Source of the DNA: Pseudomonadota bacterium
GTDB taxonomy: Bacteria > Pseudomonadota > Gammaproteobacteria > Pseudomonadales > UBA5518
Length of the DNA stretch: 8,033 nucleotides
Assembly (NCBI GenBank): GCA_022705125.1
Contig: JAKJFB010000043.1
Location: forward strand, 1 to 8,033
Direction of reading: 5' to 3'
This document shows positions 1-5,624 of the stretch, piece by piece (the first letter of the stretch is position 1; every line of letters starts with the position of its first letter). The translations under genes and the position numbers were made by a program. The notes under the pieces are model-generated. The model had not been told where the DNA came from, searched no databases, and was given only the letters and a program-made list of their open reading frames with translations.

Positions 1-257
1 ACGGCGTGCTGGTGCTCGTGTCGCGGCGCGAGAGCCCCGAGGACGTGCTCAGCCAGATCGAGATGTTCCCGGAAGTACCGCAGCGGCGCGGCAGCGCCAG
101 CGAGATGGGGCAGAACTTCTGGCGCGTGAACGGCACCGGCTCGCAGATCCTGAAGGACCTCGGCGTGCACCGCATGCGCCTGCTGAGCTCGCCCACGCGC
201 TTCAGCGCGATCTCGGGCTTCAACCTCGAGATCACGGAGTTCGTCGAGAACGTGTAA
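1..257 (+). CDS. ribBA: RibBA-type riboflavin biosynthesis protein, C-terminal end (5' partial)
   Basis: This is the last 84 or so residues of a protein that begins before the window; the frame is open from base 3 and ends at TAA 255-257. The visible part matches the C-terminus of the GTP cyclohydrolase II (RibA) domain. It has a GTGSQILKDLGV segment, like the family G-x-GAQIL-x-DLGV, followed by a MRLLSSP turn and a terminal SGFNLEITEFVENV, like the usual GxxLEVxEYV ending. In proteobacteria this domain is commonly fused behind RibB (3,4-dihydroxy-2-butanone-4-phosphate synthase), and the RibA half is often degenerate. The RibA zinc-site cysteines would lie upstream, so neither activity nor fusion can be judged here. 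The gene makes a precursor of riboflavin and so of FMN/FAD. It converges on the flavin-rich operon but is on the opposite strand, so co-transcription is excluded. A stand-alone ribA is the main alternative. Confidence 0.82.
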   Translation, partial: GVLVLVSRRESPEDVLSQIEMFPEVPQRRGSASEMGQNFWRVNGTGSQILKDLGVHRMRLLSSPTRFSAISGFNLEITEFVENV

Positions 258-304
258 CTCCGCATTAATGCGGACGGGTGCATGTCGCGCGCCGACACCC
301 GCCC
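258..304. terminator. Convergent intergenic gap with palindrome and possible bidirectional terminator
   Basis: This is the gap between the convergent ribBA end and the reductase end. Bases 259-274 (TCCGCATTAATGCGGA) form a perfect 16-base palindrome that can fold as a 6-bp stem with a TTAA loop on either strand. A second inverted repeat pairs 275-280 (CGGGTG) with 296-301 (CACCCG), and an alternative inner stem pairs 283-287 with 293-297. Neither hairpin is followed by a T-run on either strand, so this is not a canonical intrinsic terminator. Its position between two converging stop codons suggests transcript-end processing or pausing. A protein-binding site is also possible. Confidence 0.35.
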
Positions 305-1162
305 TCAGTACACCAGCTCGAACCAGCGCCGCTCGGCGCGCAGCCGCTCCTTGCGCTCCTGCCAGGCATCGGCCGAGCCGGCCAGGCCCGCGAACACGCG
401 GTCCAGCGTCTCGAGGATGTCGGCCTTGCCGGCGACGTACACCCGGCAGCTCTCGCCCGCGAGCATTTCCCGGACCTCGGCCGCGCGCTCCTCGATCGCG
501 TAGTCCATCGCGATGGGGTCGGCCCAGTGCGGGCGCGGACTCAGTGCCTTGAAGGCCTGGAAGGTCGCGCGGTCGTAGTAGTCGCCGAAGTCGTCGCGCT
601 CGTCGTTCATGTACAGCAGTTCCAGCCCGCTCATCGCGCCGTGGAACAGGCGGACCTTGCCCTGCCAGTCCGGGTGGCGGCGGTAGAGCCCGGCGACGAA
701 GGCGCGAAACGGCGCGATGCCGGTGCCCATGCTGATCAGCAGCAGGTCCGTGGCCGGGTCCGCGGGAACCTCGAACGGCAGGCCGAACGGTCCGTTGATC
801 GTGATCCTGTCCCCCGGTGCCAGGTCGCACAGGTAATTGGAAGCCACGCCGCGGTATTCCTCGCCGCTGTATTCATCGACATAGTTGCAGCGCCTCACGC
901 ACAGCGTGACGTGCGCGATGCCGGAGGCATCGGGCTCGCAGTCGGCGGCGAGGCTGTAGAGGCGGAAATGGTGCGCATGACCGAGCGCGTGCGGCCCCGG
1001 CACGATCACGCCGACGCTCTGGCCGGCCGTGGCGCGAAAATCCGGCGCCGCCAGTTCCAGCCGCAGTTCGCGCACCTCGACGCCGCCCGCGGGCGTGATG
1101 CGCTGGGTGGCGAGCAGCGTGGCGACGAAACGCTGGCCGTGATCGTAGTCCTGCAGTCGCAT
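305..1162 (-). CDS. Plant-type ferredoxin-NADP+ reductase (FAD-dependent)
   Basis: A 285-residue soluble flavoprotein predicted to move electrons between reduced ferredoxin and NADP(H). The layout is that of plant-type FNR. An FAD-binding barrel carries RLYSLA (residues 67-72, with the isoalloxazine-stacking Tyr and catalytic Ser). Next come CVRRCNY (88-94) and GVASNYLCDLAPGD (105-118), both very like the chloroplast enzyme, and the nucleotide-domain GTGIAPFRAF (146-155). YVAGKADIL (242-250) precedes the C-terminal ending FELVY, with an aromatic residue last (Tyr285) and the acidic residue expected near the active site (Glu282). The Cys of the chloroplast YMCGL motif is Ala244 here, and the Cys of GVCSN is Ala107. 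The ATG start is supported by GGAGG at 1167-1171, four bases upstream. It is the last gene of the operon, 12 bases after the small Cys-rich gene. Inferred role: linking the ferredoxin pool served by the oxoacid oxidoreductase and Rnf to NADPH, or acting as an electron-entry partner for the complex. NAD rather than NADP preference cannot be excluded. Confidence 0.85.
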   Translation of the reverse strand: MRLQDYDHGQRFVATLLATQRITPAGGVEVRELRLELAAPDFRATAGQSVGVIVPGPHALGHAHHFRLYSLAADCEPDASGIAHVTLCVRRCNYVDEYSGEEYRGVASNYLCDLAPGDRITINGPFGLPFEVPADPATDLLLISMGTGIAPFRAFVAGLYRRHPDWQGKVRLFHGAMSGLELLYMNDERDDFGDYYDRATFQAFKALSPRPHWADPIAMDYAIEERAAEVREMLAGESCRVYVAGKADILETLDRVFAGLAGSADAWQERKERLRAERRWFELVY

Positions 1163-1166
1163 GGTG

Positions 1167-1171
1167 CCTCC
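1167..1171 (-). promoter_or_regulatory. Ribosome binding site of the ferredoxin-NADP+ reductase gene
   Basis: The complement reads GGAGG with a four-base spacer (CACC) to the ATG at 1162. It lies in the 12-base gap after the upstream stop codon. This is the only gene after rnfC that does not overlap its predecessor, so it has its own initiation signal. Confidence 0.7.
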
Positions 1172-1174
1172 GGT

Positions 1175-1354
1175 TCAGGAATCTTCCGCTGATGATGTCG
1201 GTGCATTGCGTCCGCAGCCGCCGCAATTGCCGCAGCCGCCGATGTTCTCCCGCGCCTGCGCGCTGGCGCCGCCGAGGCGACGCACGCCGAGCACGATGCC
1301 GGCGAGCAGCGCCACGATCGCCAGCGCCTGCAGGTAATGGGCCGCGGCGCTCAT
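1175..1354 (-). CDS. Small single-pass membrane protein with CxxCxxC motif, in the rnfB position
   Basis: A 59-residue protein. One hydrophobic segment (about residues 8-24, YLQALAIVALLAGIVLG) is followed by a basic VRR. After a short linker comes a Gly/Cys cluster, CGNCGGCG, with Cys41, Cys44 and Cys47, and then a short polar tail. The charges suggest the Cys cluster is cytoplasmic. Its ATG overlaps the rnfA stop (ATGA, 1351-1354), so it is translationally coupled to rnfA; no strong Shine-Dalgarno is visible. I do not recognise a named family. It resembles three things: (1) the membrane anchor plus NCGxCG start of RnfB, without any downstream ferredoxin domain; (2) NqrM, the small Cys-containing membrane protein needed to mature the iron centre of Na+-NQR; (3) FeoB-associated Cys-rich membrane proteins. 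Inferred role: FeS or iron delivery to RnfA/RnfE, or a minimal electron-entry anchor. The reading frame is well supported by its spacing and coupling; the function is not. Confidence 0.75.
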   Translation of the reverse strand: MSAAAHYLQALAIVALLAGIVLGVRRLGGASAQARENIGGCGNCGGCGRNAPTSSAEDS

Positions 1355-1932
1355 GCGCCCAGCCCCGCGAAACCCATGAACGCGAGCGAGAGGATGCCCG
1401 CGATGAACAGGCTGATCGCGGTCCCGGTGGCCAGGTCGGGCAGCTCGGCGAGCTCGAGCTTTTCGCGGATGCCGGCCATCAGCACCAGCGCCAGCGTGAA
1501 GCCGGCACCGGCGCCGAGGGCATAGACCAGGCATTGCAGCAGCCCGTAGCCCTTGCTGGTCTGGAACAGGGCGAGCGCGAGGATCGCGCAGTTCGTGGTG
1601 ATCAGCGGCAGGAAGATCCCGAGCGCGCGGAACAGCGCCGGGCTGTACTTGCGGACCACCATCTCGACGAGTTGCACCGCGGCGGCGATCACCACGATGA
1701 ACGACACCAGCTGCAGGTAGAGCGCCCCGATCGCCGCCAGCGCCGCGTGGATCGCGTAGGCACACAGCGAGCTGACCAGCATCACGAAGGTCACGGCCGC
1801 GCCCATGCGGCTCGCGGTGGCAATCTTCCCCGATACGCCCAGGAAGGGGCAGATGCCTAGAAAGTACGCCAGCACGAAGTTGTTGATCAGGCAGGCGCCG
1901 AGGAATATCGAGGCCAGTGACTGTTCAGGCAT
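1351..1932 (-). CDS. rnfA: Rnf electron transport complex subunit RnfA
   Basis: A 193-residue integral membrane subunit (usual family length about 190) with six predicted helices, roughly 6-26, 40-60, 66-90, 103-123, 129-154 and 170-190. Family signatures are LINNFVLAYFLGICPFLGVS (residues 15-34) and LITTNCAILALAL (110-122). Cys28 and Cys115 sit where RnfA/NqrE cysteines contribute to the [2Fe-2S] centre buried between RnfA and RnfE. The start is fixed by the overlap with rnfE (TGATG, sharing base 1932) and by AGGAGG seven bases upstream. It corresponds to NqrE and pairs with the inverted-topology subunit RnfE. An rnfB would follow directly in many rnfCDGEAB clusters, but here the next gene is the 59-residue Cys protein. 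Confidence 0.96.
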   Translation of the reverse strand: MPEQSLASIFLGACLINNFVLAYFLGICPFLGVSGKIATASRMGAAVTFVMLVSSLCAYAIHAALAAIGALYLQLVSFIVVIAAAVQLVEMVVRKYSPALFRALGIFLPLITTNCAILALALFQTSKGYGLLQCLVYALGAGAGFTLALVLMAGIREKLELAELPDLATGTAISLFIAGILSLAFMGFAGLGA

Positions 1933-2576
1933 CAGTTCGCCTCCTGCACGCGCGCGCCGGCTTCGCGCCGGCGCCGCCACCAGGCTATCGCCAGCAGCCA
2001 GGCGCCAAGGGTGAAGAAACCGCCGCTCGGCAGCAACATCACGGTCCACGGTTCGAACTGGCTGCCGAAGACACCGATCCCGAACAGGCTGCCGCTGCCC
2101 AGCAGCTCGCGCACCCCGCCCAGGCAGAGCAGCGCGAGCGTGAATCCCAGGCCCATGCCGAGGCCGTCGAGGAAGGAGCGCAGCGGGCCATTGCGCGCGG
2201 CAAAGGCCTCGGCGCGCCCGAGGATGATGCAATTGACCACGATCAGCGAAATGAAGGCACCGAGCGCGGCGTGCAGCGCGAGGCTGATCCCCTGGATCAG
2301 GTAGTCGACGACGGTGACGAAGGTGGCGATGACGAGGATGAAGCTGGCGATACGCACTTCGCGCGGCACCACGTGGCGCAGCAACGAGATCAGCAGGCTC
2401 GACAGGCACAGCACGAATGCGGTCGCCAGGCCCATGGTCAGGGCGTTGAGCGCCGAATTGCTCACGGCGAGCGTCGGGCACATGCCGAGGACCTGCACGA
2501 ACACCGGGTTCTCGCGCCACAGCCCCCGCAGGAGATCATCGGACGGGCTGCCGGGCCCTGGCACTGTCGCGCTCAC
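1932..2576 (-). CDS. rnfE: Rnf electron transport complex subunit RnfE
   Basis: A 214-residue membrane subunit homologous to NqrD. The family N-terminal block LWRENPVFVQVLGMCPTLAV (residues 19-38) is followed by about six helices, and VVNCIILGRAEAFAARN (113-129) is the second conserved block. Cys33 and Cys116 are the expected ligands of the intramembrane [2Fe-2S] site shared with RnfA. The chosen start is GTG at 2576, which overlaps the rnfG stop (GTGA) and has AAGGGG at 2584-2589, seven bases upstream. The frame stays open further upstream, but that extension lies inside rnfG and lacks family similarity. The tail is charged (RRRREAG), consistent with a cytoplasmic end. Length is a little under the E. 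coli protein (about 230). Confidence 0.95.
   Translation of the reverse strand: MSATVPGPGSPSDDLLRGLWRENPVFVQVLGMCPTLAVSNSALNALTMGLATAFVLCLSSLLISLLRHVVPREVRIASFILVIATFVTVVDYLIQGISLALHAALGAFISLIVVNCIILGRAEAFAARNGPLRSFLDGLGMGLGFTLALLCLGGVRELLGSGSLFGIGVFGSQFEPWTVMLLPSGGFFTLGAWLLAIAWWRRRREAGARVQEAN
1940..1945 (-). promoter_or_regulatory. Strong ribosome binding site of rnfA inside the rnfE 3' end
   Basis: The complement reads AGGAGG, seven bases before the rnfA ATG and within the last codons of rnfE. It is the best Shine-Dalgarno match in the operon and decides the rnfA start. The E/A junction shares a single base (TGATG), so re-initiation and independent loading are both possible. Confidence 0.75.
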
Positions 2577-3247
2577 GGGGTGTCCCCTTCGAGCCGCCCG
2601 GCCTGCGCGTGCAGCAGCGGCGCCCACTGCGCGGTGCTGGCCGTGATGATGCCGGCGACGGCGCGCGAGGAAATCGTCGCGCCGGTGATCGCGTCGAACT
2701 GCCACGGCTGGCTGCGCTTGCCGGCAGGCACCGCCTCCGCGGCCTGTGCCACGCGAGCCCCGTCCTGCGACAGCGGTACCGCGAGGCCGGCGAAGGAGCC
2801 CACGAAGACGGGATCGGTGATGATCTTGTCGCCCAGTCCCGGCGTCTCGCGGCTGGCGAGCACGCGCATCCCGGTCAGCTGGCCCCGCGCCGGCGAATAG
2901 CCGTAGATCAGGCCGATCAGGTCCTGGTAGCCCATGCCGCTGGCCTCGATCGCGACACCGACCACGCGATTCCCGGCGTCGAGCCCGAGGTAGAACGCGG
3001 CCTCCTCTCCTGGCCCGGCCGGCCCTATCGTTCTCCCGGCGTCGCGGCGCATGGGCTGCACCGTCTCCGCCCCGGGCAGCACGGCGAAGATCGCCTGCTG
3101 CAGCAGCTCGGCGCGATTGCGCGCGATCGCCGGAGCGGTCAGCAGGTAGGCCGTCACGATCAGCAGCGCGCAGATGCTGCCGATGCCGACCAGCGCGCGG
3201 TACATCGACGCGGCACTGGTGGGCGCGGGTGCGGGTCGGTTGCTCAT
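2573..3247 (-). CDS. rnfG: Rnf electron transport complex subunit RnfG (covalent FMN)
   Basis: A 224-residue, single-pass membrane protein homologous to NqrC. A helix at about residues 18-40 anchors a periplasmic FMN-binding domain. Conserved blocks are GMGYQDLIGLIYGY (104-117), ETPGLGDKI (134-142) and the flavinylation motif ITGATISSRAV (187-197). Thr191 is the predicted phosphoester-linked FMN site, which needs the transferase ApbE; no apbE is in the window. The ATG overlaps the rnfD stop (ATGA, 3244-3247), with AGGGG at 3257-3261 nine bases upstream. The extra N-terminal Pro/Ala residues before the helix are unremarkable. In the complex RnfG takes electrons via RnfD and the RnfA/E iron centre. 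Confidence 0.95.
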   Translation of the reverse strand: MSNRPAPAPTSAASMYRALVGIGSICALLIVTAYLLTAPAIARNRAELLQQAIFAVLPGAETVQPMRRDAGRTIGPAGPGEEAAFYLGLDAGNRVVGVAIEASGMGYQDLIGLIYGYSPARGQLTGMRVLASRETPGLGDKIITDPVFVGSFAGLAVPLSQDGARVAQAAEAVPAGKRSQPWQFDAITGATISSRAVAGIITASTAQWAPLLHAQAGRLEGDTP

Positions 3248-4263
3248 CGCGGCCGGCCCCTGGCGCCGAAGGCCACCGGCTGGATCAGCCTGTCGAGATG
3301 CGGCGACACCGCGTTGCCGAGCAGGATCGCGTACATCACGCCTTCGGGCATGCCGCCCCAGTAGCGGATCACCACGACCAGCGTGCCGATCAGCGCGCCG
3401 TAGAGCAGCACGCCGAGACGGCTCACCGGCGAGGCGACCATGTCGGTGGCCATGAATACCGCGCCCAGCATCAGGCCGCCGGCCGAGAGCATGAAACCGG
3501 GCGGCGCGTAGCGCGCCGGGTCGAGCTGGTGGCAGGCCAGGCTCAGCAGCGCGACGGTGCCGAGTATCGCCGCCGGGATGCGCCAGTCGAGCATGCGCCG
3601 CGCCGCCAGGTAGAGGCCGCCGAGAAGGATCAGCAGCGCGCAGGTCTCGCCGCTCGATCCCGCGCTCAGCCCGAGGAAGAGATCGACGCCCGAGGTCAGC
3701 TCACCCTCGAACTTCATCCGCGCCAGCGGTGTCGCGCCGCTCATCGCATCGGGTGCCGGGTGCATGAACGGGGCGGCCAGCACCGAGGCGGGCAACGTGG
3801 TGAAGCGCCCGGCATCGAAAGCGGCCGTCCAGCTCGTCATCGCCGTCGGGAACGCCGCCTGCAGGAATGCCCGCGCGACCAGCGCCGGGTTGAAGGCGTT
3901 GTAGCCGAGTCCGCCGAACAGGAACTTGGCCATCGCCACGCCGAGGAAACCGCCGAGCGCCACCATCCACAGCGCCAGCCCCGGTGGCAGCGTCAGCCCG
4001 TAGAGCAGGCCGGTGATGGTGACCGACCAGTCGCCCACCGTGCTCGGCTTGCCGGCGAGGCGGCACAGCAGGTGCTCGCTCAGCACGCAGGAGGCGGTCG
4101 CCACCGCGATGCCCAGCAGGGCGGCGAGGCCGAAGGCGTAGACGGCGAAGGCAACCACCGGCAGCAGCGCCAGCACCACGTTGAACATGATGCGCTCGAC
4201 GCCGACCCCGGCGCGGATGTGCGGCGAGGAGGCGATATCGAGGGTTCGCGCCGGCGCGCTCAC
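3244..4263 (-). CDS. rnfD: Rnf electron transport complex subunit RnfD (covalent FMN, ion-translocating)
   Basis: A 339-residue polytopic membrane subunit homologous to NqrB, with about nine or ten hydrophobic helices. Family blocks are SPHIRAG (residues 13-19), GKPSTVGDWSVTITGLLYGLTLP (71-93, start of the membrane core), KFLFGGLGYNAFNPAL (113-128), SGATPL (175-180) and MATDMVASPV (271-280). Thr178 of SGATPL is the predicted covalent FMN site. GTG at 4263 is chosen because it overlaps the rnfC stop (GTGA), has AAGAGGG at 4271-4277 seven bases upstream, and places SPHIRAG near the N-terminus as usual. A much longer open frame continues upstream, but it is a shadow of rnfC. Together with RnfA, E and G it forms the membrane core that couples electron flow to Na+ or H+ transport. 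Ion specificity cannot be read with confidence here. Confidence 0.96.
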   Translation of the reverse strand: MSAPARTLDIASSPHIRAGVGVERIMFNVVLALLPVVAFAVYAFGLAALLGIAVATASCVLSEHLLCRLAGKPSTVGDWSVTITGLLYGLTLPPGLALWMVALGGFLGVAMAKFLFGGLGYNAFNPALVARAFLQAAFPTAMTSWTAAFDAGRFTTLPASVLAAPFMHPAPDAMSGATPLARMKFEGELTSGVDLFLGLSAGSSGETCALLILLGGLYLAARRMLDWRIPAAILGTVALLSLACHQLDPARYAPPGFMLSAGGLMLGAVFMATDMVASPVSRLGVLLYGALIGTLVVVIRYWGGMPEGVMYAILLGNAVSPHLDRLIQPVAFGARGRPR

Positions 4264-5609
4264 GGGGCGGCCCTCTTCTTGCGCACGGCGTTCTTGGCGA
4301 CGCGGAACGACTGCACGAGCGGAATGTGCGACGGGCACACGAAGGAACAGCAACCGCATTCGACGCAGTCGAACAGCTGCAGGCCGTCGGCCATCTCCTC
4401 GAAGCGTTCCTTGCGCGCGAAGCGCCCGAGATCGCAGGGATTGAGATTCATCGGGCAGGCCTGCACGCAGTAGCCGCAGTGGATGCACGGGTACTCGACC
4501 GCGGGCCGACCCGTTTCGGCGCGCGTGAAGGCAACGAATCCCGAGCTGCCCTTGGTGATCGGTATGTCGAGGCTCGCGAGAGCCTGGCCCATCATCGGCC
4601 CGCCGAGGAAGACCATGCTGAGCTCCTCGCTGACGCCGACGTGCTCGAGCGCGAAGCGCAGCGGCGTGCCGATCGGGATGCGGTAGTTGCCGCGCTGGCG
4701 CACGCCCGGCCCGGTGATCGTCACCACGCGCTCCTGGATGCCCTGCCCGCGCGGCAGCAGCTTGCCCAGCGCCGCCAGCGTGCCGACGTTGCTGACCACC
4801 ATGCCGAGCGCGATCGGCAGGCCGCCGGCCGGCATCTCGGCGCCGAACAGCGCCTTGATCAGCATTTTCTCGGCGCCCTGCGGATACTTGACCGGCAGCA
4901 GCTCCACGCCGACCTCGAGCCCCGCGGGGCGCTGCGCGCGCAGCACCCCGGCGGCATCGGCCTTGTTGGCCTCGATGCCGATCAGCGCGCGCCGCGCGCC
5001 GCTGACCTTCAGCAGGTAGCGGATGCCCTGGAAGATGTCGCGTGGCTGCTCCAGCATGACCCGGTGGTCGGTGCTCAAGTAGGGCTCGCACTCCACGCCG
5101 TTGATCACCAGCGTGTCGACGGGCTTGCCGGGCGGGGGCTTCAGTTTGACGTGGGTCGGAAACGCCGCGCCGCCCAGCCCGACGATGCCGGCCCACTGGA
5201 TCGCCTGCAGGATCTCCTCGGGGCTCGCCGTGTCCACGTCGCAGGGCGGTCCCTCGATCGCCTCCTGGGTCGAGCCGGGGTGCGGTTTGAGATAGATCGC
5301 CGGCTGCATGCGCCCACTGATCGACGGCGCCAGCTCGATGCGCTCGATGCGACCGGCGGCCGGCGCGTGCATGGCGACCGACAGCGGGCCGTCGGGCTCG
5401 GCCAGCAGTTCGCCGCGCAACACCTCCTGGCCCGCGCGCACCACCGGCAGTGCCGCTTTGCCGGCATGCTGCAGCAGCGGCACGATCATCAGCGGCGCGA
5501 ACGGGAACTGCCGGATCGGTTGCGCGGCCGTGTCGGCCTTCGACTCGGGCGGGTGGATGCCGTGGGCGAAGCCGCGCCGCGGCAGCAGGCGGCTCAGCTT
5601 CGGCAACAT
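4260..5609 (-). CDS. rnfC: Rnf electron transport complex subunit RnfC (NADH/FMN and two [4Fe-4S] clusters)
   Basis: A 449-residue peripheral subunit, the site of NAD(H) exchange, homologous to NqrA in its N-terminal half. The order is: the N-terminal RGFAHGIHPPESK segment (residues 12-24), a barrel/SLBB-like region, the nucleotide/FMN-binding GLGGAAFPTHVKL (144-156), and NGVECEPYLSTDHR (170-183). Then follow two ferredoxin motifs, CIHCGYCVQACP (Cys375, 378, 381, 385) and CVECGCCSFVCP (Cys415, 418, 421, 425). The protein ends soon after in a basic AKNAVRKKRAAP. It is the compact form, without the long Ala/Lys-rich C-terminal tail of E. coli RsxC (about 740 residues). The ATG is 15 bases after the oxidoreductase stop; the Shine-Dalgarno is poor, but the start fits the family N-terminus. 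The close spacing implies co-transcription with the oxidoreductase. Confidence 0.96.
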   Translation of the reverse strand: MLPKLSRLLPRRGFAHGIHPPESKADTAAQPIRQFPFAPLMIVPLLQHAGKAALPVVRAGQEVLRGELLAEPDGPLSVAMHAPAAGRIERIELAPSISGRMQPAIYLKPHPGSTQEAIEGPPCDVDTASPEEILQAIQWAGIVGLGGAAFPTHVKLKPPPGKPVDTLVINGVECEPYLSTDHRVMLEQPRDIFQGIRYLLKVSGARRALIGIEANKADAAGVLRAQRPAGLEVGVELLPVKYPQGAEKMLIKALFGAEMPAGGLPIALGMVVSNVGTLAALGKLLPRGQGIQERVVTITGPGVRQRGNYRIPIGTPLRFALEHVGVSEELSMVFLGGPMMGQALASLDIPITKGSSGFVAFTRAETGRPAVEYPCIHCGYCVQACPMNLNPCDLGRFARKERFEEMADGLQLFDCVECGCCSFVCPSHIPLVQSFRVAKNAVRKKRAAP

Positions 5610-5624
5610 GGTTCGCTGCTACGC

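Noticed and set aside
278..1192. 304-residue plus-strand open frame opposite the FNR gene
   Set aside because: The FNR frame carries FAD- and NADP-binding motifs; the plus-strand frame has none and is its mirror.
1175..1354. Frameshifted or broken rnfB explaining the small Cys protein
   Set aside because: Only 12 bases separate its stop from the FNR start, and no frame downstream encodes ferredoxin Cys motifs, so no remnant of the rest of RnfB is present. An ancient deletion remains possible but is not visible as a pseudogene.
1351..2520. 389-residue minus-strand frame suggesting an extended RnfA
   Set aside because: The upstream part is a shadow of rnfE in another frame; RnfA homology starts at the ATG at 1932, preceded by AGGAGG.
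1917..2900. 327-residue plus-strand open frame opposite rnfE/rnfG
   Set aside because: Same antisense pattern; composition is not protein-like, and both rnfE and rnfG are strongly supported on the other strand.
3229..4473. 414-residue open frame on the plus strand opposite rnfD and the rnfC end
   Set aside because: Arg/Gln/His-rich low-information translation, no family motifs and fully antisense to well-supported rnfD/rnfG/rnfC; an effect of high GC at third positions.
3244..5196. 650-residue minus-strand frame that might suggest an N-terminally extended or fused RnfD
   Set aside because: The first ~310 residues are an out-of-frame shadow of rnfC, Arg/Ala-rich and without motifs; the real RnfD start is the GTG at 4263 overlapping the rnfC stop.
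5610..5624. Promoter between the oxidoreductase gene and rnfC
   Set aside because: The gap is only 15 bases; I could not identify -35/-10 boxes in it or in the preceding coding sequence with any confidence.
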